Source: Ariolimax columbianus (Eukaryota > Mollusca > Gastropoda > Stylommatophora > Arionidae). Taken from it: a stretch of DNA of 64,000 nucleotides. This document shows, in pieces, positions 1 through 12,004 of this stretch. The stretch lies in assembly GCA_036924085.1 (NCBI GenBank), contig JAVGWX010000004.1, positions 77,425,090-77,489,089 of the forward strand, written 5' to 3'. The position numbers and the translations under genes are program-made. Within the stretch, counting starts at the first letter, position 1. Every line of letters starts with the position of its first letter. The notes beneath the pieces are model-generated. The model was given only the letters and a program-made list of their open reading frames with translations. It made no database searches and was not told where the DNA came from.

Positions 1-190
1 TCGGGAATAATGACTTTCTATTGTCGGGAATAATGACTTTCTATTGTCGGGAATAATGACTTTCTATTGTCGGGAATAATGACTTTCTATTGTCGGGAAT
101 AATGACTTTCTATTGTCGGGAATAATGACTTTCTATTGTCGGGAATAATGACTTTCTATTGTCGGGAATAATGACTTTCTATTGTCGGGA
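1..190. repeat. 23-bp minisatellite
   Basis: Eight near-perfect copies of a 23-bp unit (tcgggaataatgactttcta plus ttg) run from the window edge to position 190, so the array probably continues to the left. No variant copies are seen, which suggests recent expansion. Confidence 0.95.
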
Positions 191-1530
191 ATCCACAAGG
201 GAAGATGTTCTTAAAGTAACACCTAATTTGGTACAGCTGTTTTCATATTTTACTGAAAGCATGTGAAGCTGAAAACGTGCTAAAAAATAAATCCACCAAT
301 CAACATCAACGAGAGTGTTTATTACAATTTACGCCCACCCAGAACGAATGTTCCTGCTGCATTAAATATATATGTATACACACTAGCATGGCTGTGCAGA
401 ATCTTGGAACCTTTACTGAATTTGTGAACTGTTGCATTGTTTGAGACAAAATAGGACACCGCCCCCTCGTCAGTAGATTTAGTTTCACTTTCATCGCTCG
501 ACTTAGAACTAAGACTAGATAAAGAAATCGAAATATCGTTATCAGGACGATCGATATCTTCATCATCACTAACATTAACAATAATATAATCTAACCATTA
601 CCGAGCTTGTACTGTAAAAACTATAGGGGCATGCGCTAGATTCAAGGCTGCCCTCCAAAAATTAAAAAATTTTTTTAATAAAAAGGACAAAATGTGGACT
701 TCCGCCAATAATAAAAATAAAACAATTATGAGAACTAAGAATGAGAAAATGTGTGACTTTGTGAACACAGTTGCAATAGCTGATGTATTGGCTCCTGGGT
801 TTTCTGGACAAAATCCAGAGCTGATGTATTGGCTCGTGGGAGTGAATGAGTTGATCTTTATACCATCAGCTCTGCTGGGCACATTTTTACTTTATATTTC
901 TGCTTTGGTGGCCATATGCCAATACATGTCCACGAAGTCGCCCACCTTTGTGATGGCAAGATAGACTGACCAAAGAATAATAAGTGAGAATAAGGATGCT
1001 GCTAATATACTCAATTAGTACTCTGGCACATTCTACACAAAAGAAGACTGCTCCAAGATCCCATAGTTATTTTCCAACGGGACATGGATACAGTGGGATT
1101 AAGATCAATCTTGTATTATAGAGGAAATGGTTCTTAAAAAATTGGAAGGGTTGAAAGTGGATAAATGTCCAGGTCAAGATAGTATTCATACAAAAATTGC
1201 TGTTTGAAACTAGAGAGACCTGTTAGCAAAACCATTGGCTATATTATGTTCTCAATCACTTGCGAACGGGGATTGGAAAGATGGAAACAGCTTGATTCCA
1301 GGGAAGAGAGATTGTAGTCTTGGTCAGTGTATGGAACCTGACCATGACATGATGTCCTGGTCAATATGTTGTGCATGATGGGACTAGCGTCTCAGTTCCC
1401 AGTGAAGAAGTATACATTTCCTATAGTTCAGAGTATGTACAAGTTTTACTGTCGCGAATCTGTTAGGACTGATGCATAGATAACATTATGCAACTATTTA
1501 GAAGTACTGACTGGCATGTTTTGTTTATGA
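191..1530. other. intergenic or intronic sequence, no confident gene
   Basis: I see no host exon here. The minus strand near 560-430 reads an acidic Ser-rich stretch (SDDEDIDRPDNDISISL and onward). It resembles the acidic N-terminus of piggyBac-type transposases and is open to about 320 in that frame, but it has no clear terminal repeats. Positions 700-960 carry a short plus-strand frame with no recognised motif. Liprin-beta's last exon was looked for and not found. Confidence 0.4.
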
Positions 1531-1679
1531 CTGAACTTGCATTCTTTCATCAATATCACAATGGTTTTATACACACATCCCCACCCCCATATTATATATA
1601 ATCTATACATACAAAAGTGTGTTCCGCTGACAACGCTTTCTGGCAAGAAGCTGTCAGTTTTCAATAATCTGTCCAAAAC

Positions 1680-2320
1680 CCTGTTACATGAACATCCACC
1701 AAAAACCCTACCATATCAACATCCACCCAAAACCCTACCATATCAACATCCACCAAAAACCCTACCATATCAACATCCACCAAAAACCCTACCATATCAA
1801 CATCCACCCAAAACCCTACCATATCAACATCCACCAAAAACCCTACCATATCAACATCCACCAAAAACCCTACCATATCAACATCCACCAAAAACCCTAC
1901 CATATCAACATCCACCAAAAACCCTACCATATCAACATCCACCCAAAACCCTACCATATCAACATCCACCAAAAACCCTACCATATCAACATCCACCAAA
2001 AACCCTACCATATCAACATCCACCAAAAACCCTACCATATCAACATCCACCAAAAACCCTACCATATCAACATCCACCAAAAACCCTACCATATCAACAT
2101 CCACCAAAAACCCTACCATATCAACATCCACCAAAAACCCTACCATATCAACATCCACCAAAAACCCTACCATATCAACATCCACCAAAAACCCTACCAT
2201 ATCAACATCCACCCAAAACCCTACTATACCAACAACCACCCACCACCCTACTATACCAACATCCTCTCCAAACCCTACTATATCAACATCCACTCAAAAG
2301 CTTACTATATCAACCACCCA
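1680..2320. repeat. 27-bp minisatellite (catccaccaaaaaccctacc-)
   Basis: About 23 copies of a 27-bp unit occur, with two common variants (caccaaa and cacccaa) and decayed copies at the right end. Because 27 is a multiple of three, all frames stay open and encode nonapeptide repeats (QHPPKTLPY on plus, VDVDMVGFL on minus). I regard these as by-products. It lies about 170 bp downstream of the exon at 2,495. Confidence 0.95.
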
Positions 2321-2494
2321 ACGCTTTTCCGAACGCTACCGTTATAGTTTATTGAAGCAGTCTATATTACTGTACTGAGCTAGCCTTTGACCAATAGCTA
2401 AGGAGACACAGAGAGCTAAAATGTAGAAAGATTTGGCAAATGTACTGCCAGCCAATCCTGTCACAAGTTAACCTGTCAATCACACTGAGCCTAC

Positions 2495-2599
2495 CTTGCC
2501 ATTAGCATACTGCCCATTCAACTCCAGAGGACAAATGAAAGCTTCAGCTTCTGTATCTGATTTTGTCCTCTTGTGACCAAACAGGCCAAACTTTCCTTT
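2495..2599 (-). CDS. PPFIBP: liprin-beta exon: LFGHKR / FICPLEL C-terminal segment
   Basis: This exon is 105 nt, 35 codons, phase 0 in and 0 out, with acceptor atttcag and donor AAG|gtaggc. It encodes KGKFGLFGHKRTKSDTEAEA followed by FICPLELNG. The vertebrate tail has FGNLRKKKQEDGEEYVCPMEL at this point. The open donor means at least one further coding exon lies left of the window, which would carry the conserved C-terminal IGAFSEGINNLT-type motif. Confidence 0.9.
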
Positions 2600-2761
2600 C
2601 TGAAATAAAATGTAAAAAGCGACATTTTTCACTCTTCGTTGGAATTCTGGTATTCAAATAGGCATGTTAATTTATGTTGCCAGGTAGCCAAAGGCTATCC
2701 GTAGCAGGTATTTTAAACTTCCTGCGGCTTACTAGGACTGAGGAAATGTACAAATTATCCC

Positions 2762-3045
2762 GCTACCAAGCCCTGAAAAACTTTGCAAGTAGCAGGATGT
2801 TGTCCAGAGAATGGAATATGTTGTAATTTACATCTTGACTGAGATATTTGCACCTTTCAGTTCAATACTTCTGACTTCAGCAGGAATTTTTGGGTACCTG
2901 GTTAGCTTTTGATCCCTTCTCCTTAGCCAGTCTGCTCTGTTGCAGTCTGTTATTCAGGATTACCTCATGGAGGTGTAGAAGCATCTTGGCAGCTTTCGTT
3001 CGCTGGCTGCTGCAGCCCATACGCTGCTCAGCATCTTGATGTTGG
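2762..3045 (-). mobile_element. SINE-like dispersed repeat, family C, diverged copy
   Basis: This is homologous to the 350-bp elements at 38.7 and 53.3 kb. Shared blocks are accaagccctgaaa, gatatttgcacctttc, tagccagtctgctctg and gctgctcagcatcttgat. The 5' end in this orientation has no GAA-type tail left. A tRNA-like SINE abuts it at 3,046. Confidence 0.75.
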
Positions 3046-3297
3046 GTAGATTTTAAACTATAATTTTTTTTTTAATTGTGTCCGGACAGCGGCTGTTAAG
3101 CCTAATTTTTCAATTTCTAACTGCCAAAGGATTTTTAACATGCTTGACACTGAACACAGGCGTCCGATCACACTACCCAAAGATCAAGGGAATTTTTACC
3201 AGATGATCGACATGAAAATATCCCGATCTGCGCAATGATTCGAACCTGCGACCTTTGGCAACCGAGGTGGACACCTTGCCTCGAGACCACTTGAGTC
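3046..3297 (-). mobile_element. tRNA-derived SINE, family B
   Basis: Read on the minus strand it starts with a tRNA-like head. The A-box-like element is caagtggtctcgaggc and the B box is ggttcgaatca. It ends with an A-rich stretch and aaaatctaccca. A second copy in plus orientation is at 25.41-25.65 kb and shares the same head and end. Confidence 0.72.
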
Positions 3298-3884
3298 CAA
3301 ATGCACTCAAAAATAAAAATTCACACATCAGTCCATACCATACTTCTGGGAACAGCCTGTGTTACAGCAGCCTGGCCAACGAAGTGGGGATTGTTGCCAT
3401 TTGTAGCCATTGTTGTTCACATATCGCAGAGCCTAGTGAAAAGTCTAGCATTGCACTACAGCCAGGAAAACACATACCAACTTCTTCTGTAAGCCATCGA
3501 ATATAAGAAGAGCAGCTGCAATCCATAGAAAATAGAATTCATGGGCAAACAAGGTGCAATACCATCTGGTACTGATACTAAAACATCCAAGTGTTGCTAT
3601 TTCCACTAAACAGATGCCGACAAACATGCTGATCATCCCTACGTTATGTTTTCAGTGACGAACTTGCATCCTATTAGATAGGCATACACGTAAGATCGAG
3701 ACATGTGTGATGTGCTTTGTATAAAGTGCAATAGGAAAGATAATTCACGACAGCACGTTGAGGAAAATGGTGGAGACTAGATCTGCTAATTACTGTACTG
3801 AAACACACAAAAATTAAGTGGTTTCGGCATTTGAGAAGGATGCATTATGATCAACCTACAACAAGGTCAAACTAGACGGAAGTT

Positions 3885-4200
3885 TCGGGGAGTGAGACTG
3901 TCTGGTCAGGCAAAATATACTGGCCAAGACCTTCACTTCGGCTTCCACGTAGTCCCTGAAAATAGGCTGTTTTCATGGCAGCCTGGCTAACGAGGTGAGG
4001 GATCGACATGATGCCCGTAGTAGTGAGCGACACGCAGATAAATCAAAGCATAGCACAACAGCCTGGAGATCCCAGTCTACCTTCATCAGCACACTCGGGA
4101 TGTGAGGAAAGCTACAACAAACTGTCACTTAACATCCTTTTTCAGGGCTCACAAAAGAGAATCTACTCATTGTGGGCATTCAACAACAGCTCCATTGAGG
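3885..4200 (+). mobile_element. dispersed repeat family D
   Basis: It carries ggctgttttcatggcagcct, ggatcgacatgatgcccgta, cgcagataaatcaaagcat and a 3' end with actcattgtgggcattcaac. The same order is found at 56.0, 58.7 and partly 44.7 kb. It is retroposon-like in structure but no promoter boxes are clear. Weak related sequence lies at 3,360-3,500. Confidence 0.65.
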
Positions 4201-4439
4201 TTTCAAGGCCACAAGCAGGAGGGTAGAGCCGATGGATAGAGAGGATCAAAGAAACACTCCAAAGGTTCAACATGTCAACAGCACATTAGAACAAACCAGA
4301 ATTCTACGCATACCTCTTCTCTGCGACACCACATGACAAGGGCAGTCAAAAAAAAAAAGAAGAGCAGCTGTAACCTGCTACCAGAGGTCATTTTCAAGAG
4401 CAAAGAACTCAGGATGAGTAGTTTAAATCAACAAACAAC

Positions 4440-5945
4440 AACAGATTTAGTGAAATAGGAGCAGGTCAGATAACTAAGGTCTGGACTATTTTTGATGGCT
4501 GCAAGAAATAGGAGCAGGTCAGATAACTAAGGTCTGGACTATTTTTGATAGCTGTAATAAATAGGAGCAGGTCAGATAACTAAGGTCTGGACTGTTTTTG
4601 ATAGCTGTAATAAATAGGAGCAGGTCAGATAACTAGGGTCTGGACTATTTTTGATGGCTGCAAGAAATAGGAGCAGGTCAGATAACTAGGGTCTGAACTA
4701 TTTTTGATGGCTGCAAGAAATAGGAGCAGGTCAGATAACTTAGGTCTGGACTATTTTTGATGGCTGCAAGAAATAGGAGCAGGTCAGATAACTAGGGTCT
4801 GGACTATTTTTGATGGCTGCAAGAAATAGAACTGCTCAGGTTGATGGCTGCAAGAAATAGGAGCAGGTCAGATAACTAAATTCTGGACTATTTTTGATGG
4901 CTGCAAGAAATAGGAGCAGGTCAGATAACTAAAGTCTGGACTATTTTTGATGGCTTAAAGAAATAGGAACAGGTCAGATAACTAAAGTCTGGACTATTTT
5001 TGAGTGCTGCAAGAAATAGGAGCAGGTCAGATAACTAAGGTCTGGACTATTTTTGATGGCTGCAAGAAATAGGAGCAGGAGCAGGTCAGATAACTAGGGT
5101 CTGGACTATTTTTGATGGCTGCAAGAAATAGAAGCAGGTCAGATAACTAAGGTCTGGACTATTTTTGATGGCTGCAAGAAATAGGAGCAGGAGCAGGTCA
5201 GATAACTAGGGTCTGGACTATTTTTGATGGCTGCAAGAAATAGGAGCAGGTCAGATAACTAAGGTCTGGACTATTTTTGATGGCTGCAAGAAATAGGAGC
5301 AGGTCAGATAACTAGGGTCTGGACTATTTTTGATGGCTGCAAGAAATAGGAGCAGGTCAGATAACTAGGGTCTGGACTATTTTTGATGGCTGCAAGAAAT
5401 AGGAGCAGGCCAGATAACTCAGGTCTGGACTATTTTTGATGGCTACAAGAAATAGGAGCAGGTCAGATAACTAGGGTCTGGACTATTTTTGATGGCTGCA
5501 AGAAATAGGAGGTCAGATAACTAGGGTCTGAACTATTTTTGATGGCTGCAAGAAATAGGAGCAGGTCAGATAACTAGGGTCTGGACTATTTTTGATGGCT
5601 GCAAGAAATAGGAGCAGGTCAGATAACTAAGGTCTGGACTATTTTTGATGGCTGCAAGAAATAGGAGCAGGTCAGATAACTAAGGTCTGGACTATTTTTG
5701 ATGACTGCAAGAAATAGAACAGGTCAGGTTGATGGATGCAAGAAATAGAACAGGTCAGGTTGATGGCTGCAAGAAATAGAACAGGTCAGGTTGATGGCTG
5801 CAAGAAATAGAACAAGTCAGGTTGATGGCTGCAAGAAATAGAACAGGTTAGGCTGATGGCTGCAAGAAATAGAACAGGTCAGGTTGATGGCTGCAAGAAA
5901 TAGAACAGGTCAGGTTGATGGCTGCAAGAAACAGAACAGGTCAAG
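4440..5945. repeat. 53-bp minisatellite with 31-bp derivative units
   Basis: About 25 copies of a 53-bp unit (ggagcaggtcagataact, ggtctggactatttttgatg, gctgcaagaaata) run to about 5,705. The array then changes to eight units of 31 bp in which the central ataact...tattttt part is deleted. One such short unit is also embedded at about 4,825-4,855. Some units carry a 6-bp duplication (ggagcaggagca). Confidence 0.95.
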
Positions 5946-6025
5946 AACTTTCAGTATCAGGCAACATTTGAAAAAAAGGAAACAGAACACACAAAGCCTG
6001 ACGTAGCAGAAGCATTACGCCTTGT

Positions 6026-6240
6026 GGGGACGATGTGATCTGGTGGTTAAGTGACACATCTCACAATCCGAAGGTGCTGGGTTTACTCCCCAATCACAGC
6101 ACCGGCCGTTACCCAGGGAAGCAAACCCTTACACACAATGCAAGCCGAAGTCAGATGCACTAGACCAACAGCGGCAACATAAAAACATAGTGCAACGCAC
6201 ACCGCCCTGGGGAATAGAGAAATAAGCCGAATGAAAACAC
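6026..6240 (+). mobile_element. tRNA-derived SINE, family A
   Basis: The tRNA-like head has an A-box-like ctggtggttaagtgacac and a degraded B box (ggtttactccc). The body has ccggccgttacccagggaag and gcaacgcacaccgccctggg. It is one of five copies of this family in the window. Confidence 0.88.
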
Positions 6241-6737
6241 AAATTCTTGCAAAGAAGAGATCAAGTGATAATATTCATTCTGAAACAGGCTACCTCAGAC
6301 TGAAAAATTCTTTAATTCTTCTTTTCCCTTTATCCTTTTATGCCTTTCAATGTCAGGTTAAGAAGAGATCTCTAGAACGAGCCCGGCTGTGTGCCTCATC
6401 CACTGCCTCAGATTGTTTCCGTAAGCCACCTTTTTCTTAAATTTTGACTGAAAAATTATGTTAAAAATATTTTTTTAAATGACAGATATATACATGTGAC
6501 AGTGTGAGGATGAGAAACAAGCACTGCTATATGTTTTCCAAATATTGTTGGCTTCATGAGAGGAACAAAGTGACAATAAGACCCTTCTCAGCTTACCTTT
6601 AAAACATCAACAGATGGACAGATGTGGCAGATTGTATGATTGAGACAAGAGACAGAAGATGGTGGATATTCAGAGGGGGCCGAAAACTGCAGCAGTGAAT
6701 GAGCTTGACGGTAGCCAGTGACTCATTGCTGGCTGAT

Positions 6738-6930
6738 GCATCAGAGTCAGCGGATCAGAGCTGACTGCTTGCATCAGGGTCATCGAATCAGAGCTGACTG
6801 CTTGCACAGGGTCATCGAATCAGAGCTGACTGCTTGCATCAGGGTCAGCGGATCAGAGCTGACTGCTTGCAACAGGGTCATCGAATCAGAGCTGACTGCT
6901 TGCATCAGGGTCAGCGGATCAGAAGAGTCT
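6738..6930. repeat. 33-bp minisatellite
   Basis: Five to six copies of a unit containing gatcagagctgactgcttgc are present, alternating between gtcagcgga and gtcatcgaa versions. Confidence 0.88.
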
Positions 6931-7149
6931 TTTGTACCTCCAAGCGGTGGCCCTGGAAACAGATTGCCCTCGTGCAGCCTGGCTGAGAGAAAATGAGGTC
7001 GAAGTGGGAAGGCAAACCTGGTCATTAAGATGCTGTGCTGAAATCGGATATGATGAACAGGTGGGCGACAGGAACAACAGGCGGCAGTGTATTTAGCAAA
7101 ATGTGACAGCCAAAAGGTGATGATCACAAACTATATAGAAAAGATCAAA

Positions 7150-7420
7150 GTCTCATCTTTCAGTTTCAAACAGGACACACTAGAGTCATTAGCCACTTGA
7201 ACTGCATGAATCCCCAGTAGCAGACATTACTCTCGCCTTGATGAAACACACCTACTGATTGAGTGCAAGGAAAAGATTCTTACGAGCACTGCCGACAATT
7301 GCAAACACACTGTACGGAGCAGTGAAACAACTGAAGAAGACCTGTATCTATCTAAGAATGGCATTGGGCTGTCAAGAGCATGCTTGCTGAGCAGCTATGT
7401 GATAACAACTAGCCAGAGAT
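7150..7420 (+). mobile_element. LINE C-terminal relic (Cys/His region)
   Basis: This is homologous to the better copy at 41.29-41.58 kb: caggacacactagagtcatt, gccacttgaactgcat, ctactgattgagtgcaag and cactgccgacaattgc all have counterparts. It has frameshifts and deletions and is not functional. Confidence 0.7.
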
Positions 7421-7544
7421 GTTGTGCCAAAAGACATCGCAGTCTCACAGTAACAAAAAATGTCACAATATTTAAAAAATGTCCTTTTTCTTCTTTGTCG
7501 TCCATCCTCACACCCACCACAAAACCCAGAAAATGGCTTTACAA

Positions 7545-8780
7545 ATAGAAGAATGGAATGGAATGCGTTGTGTCGTAGTTTACAGCTTAACTTTGATATT
7601 TGCACATTTCAATTCGACACATCCGACCAGCAGGTTAGCCTTACCTCTTTGATCCCTTCTCTTTAGCCAGTCTGCTGAGGTTAGCCTTCCCTCTCTGATC
7701 CCTTCTCTTTAGCCAGTCTGCTCAGGTTAGCCTTCCCTCTTTGATCCCTTCTCTTTAGCCAGTCTGCTGAGGTTAGCCTTCCCTCTTTGATCCCTTCTCT
7801 TTAGCCAGTCTGCCGAGGTTAGCCTTCCCTCTCTGATCCCTTCTCTTTAGCCAGTCTGCCCAGGTTAGCCTTCCCTCTCTGATCCCTTCTCTTTAGCCAG
7901 TCTGCTCAGGTTAGCCTTCCCTCTTTGATCCCTTCTCTTTAGCCAGTCTGCTGAGGTTAGCCTTCCCTCTTTGATCCCTTCTCTTTAGCCAGTCTGCCGA
8001 GGTTAGCCTTCCCTCTCTGATCCCTTCTCTTTAGCCAGTCTGCCCAGGTTAGCCTTCCCTCTCTGATCCCTTCTCTTTAGCCAGTCTGCTCAGGTTAGCC
8101 TTCCCTCTTTGATCCCTTCTCTTTAGCCAGTCTGCTCAGGTTAGCCTTCCCTCTTTGATCCCTTCTCTTTAGCCAGTCTGCCGAGGTTAGCCTTCCCTCT
8201 CTGATCCCTTCTCTTTAGCCAGTCTGCCCAGGTTAGCCTTCCCTCTCTGATCCCTTCTCTTTAGCCAGTCTGCTCAGGTTAGCCTTCCCTCTTTGATCCC
8301 TTCTCTTTAGCCAGTCTGCTCAGGTTAGCCTTCCCTCTTTGATCCCTTCTCTTTAGCCAGTCTGCTGAGGTTAGCCTTCCCTCTCTGATCCCTTCTCTTT
8401 AGCCAGTCTGCCCAGGTTAGCCTTCCCTCTCTGATCCCTTCTCTTTAGCCAGTCTGCCCAGGTTAGCCTTCCCTCTTTGATCCCTTCTCTTTAGCCAGTC
8501 TGCTCAGGTTAGCCTTCCCTCTTTGATCCCTTCTCTTTAGCCAGTCTGCTCAGGTTAGCCTTCCCTCTTTGATCCCTTCTCTTTAGCCAGTCTGCTCAGG
8601 TTAGCCTTCCCTCTTTGATCCCTTCTCTTTAGCCAGTCTGCTCAGGTTAGCCTTCCCTCTTTGATCCCTTCTCTTTAGCCAGTCTGCTCTGTTCTTGTAC
8701 ACTGGCTTTAACGCTAGCAGTGGGTCACTGACAGCTGCAGCTCATGCACTGTTCAGCATCTTGATCCCGTCATTTTTCAG
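7545..8780 (-). mobile_element. SINE-like family C copy containing a 46-bp array
   Basis: The left end (gaatgcgttgtgtcgtagtt, tacagcttaact, gatatttgcaca) and right end (gctagcagtgggtcactgac, gcagctcatgcactgttcag) are the two halves of a family C element. Between them, the element's ttagc...tagccagtctgctc segment has been amplified in tandem. Confidence 0.85.
7630..8692. repeat. 46-bp minisatellite (caggttagccttccctcttt-)
   Basis: About 23 copies of a 46-bp unit vary at a few sites (tttga/tctga, ctcag/ctgag/cccag/ccgag). Blocks of variants recur in the same order, for example around 7,810-8,090 and 8,170-8,330, so multi-unit duplications have occurred. Confidence 0.97.
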
Positions 8781-8912
8781 GACTAACAAAAAAGAAGAAC
8801 AAAATGGTCCATTGGATCAAGCCCAACCGTCTCTGTGGAGATTACATCTCAACTGAACTGACTTGTGCCTTTAAAAGTTATATATAAACAAACACAGCAT
8901 GTGTGTACCAAC

Positions 8913-9101
8913 CTTGATTTTGTTGCTGGGAAGCAGGGGAACATAACCAGGTTGAGATTCATGCTCCCTCTTCCTGGTCTGAGTCTCTTGGCCGATCAAG
9001 CTGATGAAGTGAGTGTTGAGATGCCTCCGCAGTAGGGTCTTACTGGGTGGGATGGACAGCAGGACAGCAAACAGCTCAGAGTTGAAGCGAGGCTCCAATA
9101 C
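8913..9101 (-). CDS. PPFIBP: liprin-beta exon: end of third SAM domain
   Basis: This exon is 189 nt, 63 codons, phase 0 in and 0 out, with acceptor atgtcag and donor AAG|gttggt. It begins VLEPRFNSELFAVLLSIPPS, then KTLLRRHLNTHFISLIGQET, and ends SNKIK. The vertebrate protein reads VLEPRFNVETMAQLLNIPPN and KTLLRRHLATHFNLLIGAEA. This completes SAM3 and starts the C-terminal tail. Confidence 0.97.
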
Positions 9102-9880
9102 CTGACATTACAAATGCAAAGAGTCATGTCAAGAGTCTGAAAATAGCGTAACTCATTCATATTCATTCCTCCTCCACAGGCGAGGTCTGTGATGTGTTGT
9201 TTGGTCCATGTCAATGCTCAGATGGTGGGAGTCAAAGTGGTGGAGAATTTAGTCGATGGCTCCACAGAAATGGTCAGGGGCAAGGACACAACCCTGCCTG
9301 ACCCCCGAAGATGTTGGGTACCTGTGCGAGAGAGTGCCACCTAGGCAAATTCTGGCGCTCCCATGCAGTACACAATAACATCTAAGACGCCTCTGGAGGA
9401 GTGCTTACCATCCACTGGACTTCAGTGGCCCAAGGCAGGGTCTGCTGGAATTGAAATTGGGACCAGCATCTACGCTGAGGAATGGAAGATCAAGAAGATA
9501 ATTTTAAACTATGCAAGGGCTAATTAAAAAGTTTCCGACCTTAGGCAGGAAACAAATAATCCCTCATCTGTGATTATTTGCTGGAGCATGACAATGGACA
9601 GGTTTGACACTCTGCCTATTCCCCAGACATGCCTCCCTATGACTTTTGACTCTTTCCAAGACTCAAGATGCAACTGAAAGGAATGAGATTTCAGAACATA
9701 GAAGATATCTACACCAATGCGACGAAGTGTTGATCAAGATTCCCAAAACATGGCTTCCAGAAACGCTTCCAAACGGAGGGAGCACCAATGGGGAAAAAGT
9801 TTATCAACTAGAATGGGCCTATTTCGAAGGGGATTAGGTCTTTCAACTAAATAGGTAATTTTTTTTTCTTTCCCTTTAAC

Positions 9881-10546
9881 TTAACCTTTACTGCGTTATC
9901 ATCATGAGATTGCAGCTGACAAAAAAAGTTATTTCATGGCTGATATCATTGCATGACTATGTTGCGGATAGTCATTGGTTTATAGAGTTTAAACATTCGT
10001 GACATGGGTGTATTTTATTCTGGTTTATTTCATTTTAAAGAGAATTTTGAAACGATTTATTACCTTTATCACTTGAATTTGAAGATATGGAGATTATCTC
10101 ATCATTGAGGATGATGAAGTTAAGTTATTGCAACCGATTTTTCTAAGGTAGCTCTGTTTAATTTACGTAGATGTAATAAATACTTTTGTAGTGGAAACTA
10201 ACAGATATGTCGATCTTGTAAAAACAGTGTTCTATGGCAATTTCTATAATTGCCCGGACAACTATCATACCCTGAAATATGTGAGTCTAAACGTTTGTGC
10301 TGTTTTTCAACACTATCGCCTTAATTTTTTAAATCTCAGAAACTAACATACACACACACAAAAAATTAAAATAACACCAACAAATTATTTCTCTACTCAC
10401 AAAAAAATCATATCAATAGACCGTCAAATCAATATGTTACAGGCTCTGAAAGTAACAACCATAGTTAAACGACGTGACGACCTGAAAAATAACGCAAGCT
10501 ACGGAGGAAATTGGATTAATTTTTAACGAAGAGTGGCTAAGGTTAA
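9881..10546. mobile_element. TTAA-flanked element P1 (piggyBac-type, non-autonomous)
   Basis: It starts TTAACCTTTACTGC and ends GTGGCTAAGGTTAA, giving short inverted ends in TTAA sites, and is 666 bp long. Its middle (gaagatatggagatt, gatgaagttaagttattgca) is homologous to P6 at 33.2-34.0 kb. No transposase domain is intact. Confidence 0.55.
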
Positions 10547-10802
10547 GAAACATGAGCCACCACTACAGTTCTTCCCTTAAAGGAAGCCTGTGTCAAAGAG
10601 CATTCTTACAGTGGTGGTTTCTATACCAATTGTTTAATGTGATGAGGTTGCTAGTTTACATGCACAACTCTCTTTTGTGGCTTTTGACGTCATGCACAGA
10701 ATGCTAAAATGAACTTGTTTCACTGGATCAAAGCATGGAATGGGTGGGGAAATAAGCATCAAAATAAGAACAATTGCAAATACAAGACCATAAACTACTC
10801 AC

Positions 10803-10934
10803 CATGAGAGCACCATGGACACCACTGCCCCTCAAGTTTGGAGCATACTCCGACAAGTCAATTGTCCGCAGCCACTCCATCACCCTGTGATTGGACCACA
10901 ATACAACCTCTCCTGGTATTCCCTTCATCTGAAT
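10803..10934 (-). CDS. PPFIBP: liprin-beta exon: third SAM domain, N-terminal part
   Basis: This exon is 132 nt, phase 0 in and 0 out, with acceptor atgcag and donor ATG|gtgagt. It encodes NHRVMEWLRTIDLSEYAPNL followed by RGSGVHGALM. The family has NHRVMEWLRSVDLAEYAPNL. A second in-frame acceptor two codons in (attcag) is possible and would shorten the exon by six bases. Confidence 0.97.
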
Positions 10935-11034
10935 CTGCATGAAGAGAAAGATGAATTATTATCTCACAATGCGAAAGACTCTAAAGAGAAATTTGAAAAA
11001 ACAGAAATAAAAGGTCTAGAAACAATATTCCAAA

Positions 11035-11935
11035 TTAGAAACAGGAATAGAAGAAAGCTCTAGAAATAATATTACATATTTGAAACAGGAATAGAGGAAA
11101 GCTCTAAAAAATAATATTACAAATTAGAAATAGGAATAAAGAAAAACGTATATAAATAATATTACAAATTAGAAACATCAATAGAAGAAAGCTCTAGATA
11201 TAATATTACATATTTCAAAAATTGATAGAAGAAAGTGCTAGAAACATTTGAAATAAGAAACAATATTCCAAACCAGAAACAGGAATAGAACAAAACCCTA
11301 GAAATAATATTCCAAATTTGAAACAGGAATAAAATCAAATATTTTAAATTATAAAAAGGAATAAAAGAAAGCTCTAGAAACAATATTACAAATTAGAAAC
11401 ATGAAAAGAACAACGCTCTATAAATAATATGACAAATTAGAAACAAGAATTTTAAAAAATCTCTATAAAAAATATTACAAATTATAAACAAATAGAGCAA
11501 AGCTTTAGAAGTATTACAAATTAGAAACAGGCATAGAACTAAGGTTTATGAATATTACATATTAGAATTAGGAATATAAAACTATATATATAATATAAAT
11601 TAGAAACAGAAATAGAACAATACTCTAGAAACAAAATCACAAATTAGAAACAGGAATAGAAGAAAGCTCTAGAAATAATATTACAAATTAGAATCAGGAA
11701 TAACAGAAAACTCTATATATTAAATATAAATCAGAAATAGAAATAGGAGAGAGCTCTAGAAACCACACTCTAAATCAGAAGCAGAAATAGAAGAAAGCTC
11801 TAGAAACAACACTCCAAAATCAGAAACAGAAATAGAAGAAAGTTCTAGAAACAACACTCCAAAATCAGAAACAGAAATAGAAGAAAGTTCTAGAAACAAC
11901 ACTCCAAAATCAGAAGCAGAAATAAGTGAGTGAAT
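11035..11935. repeat. diverged AT-rich tandem repeat, about 42 bp
   Basis: Roughly twenty imperfect units have the pattern caaattagaaacaggaatag then aagaaagctctagaaataat. Units at the right end (gaaacaacactccaaaatca) are the most alike and so probably the youngest. It fills the intron between the SAM2 and SAM3 exons. Confidence 0.9.
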
Positions 11936-12004
11936 AACTAGTATTCCTGGGGATCAAAAGAAGATAAAAGAAGTCAAGAAATCATACAAATACATATTTC
12001 TTGC

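Noticed and set aside
1537..2355. 272-codon plus-strand open frame of QHPPKTLPY repeats
   Set aside because: The unit is 27 bp, so frames without stops are automatic. The minus strand is also open for 210 codons. There is no start context, splice site or conserved flank.
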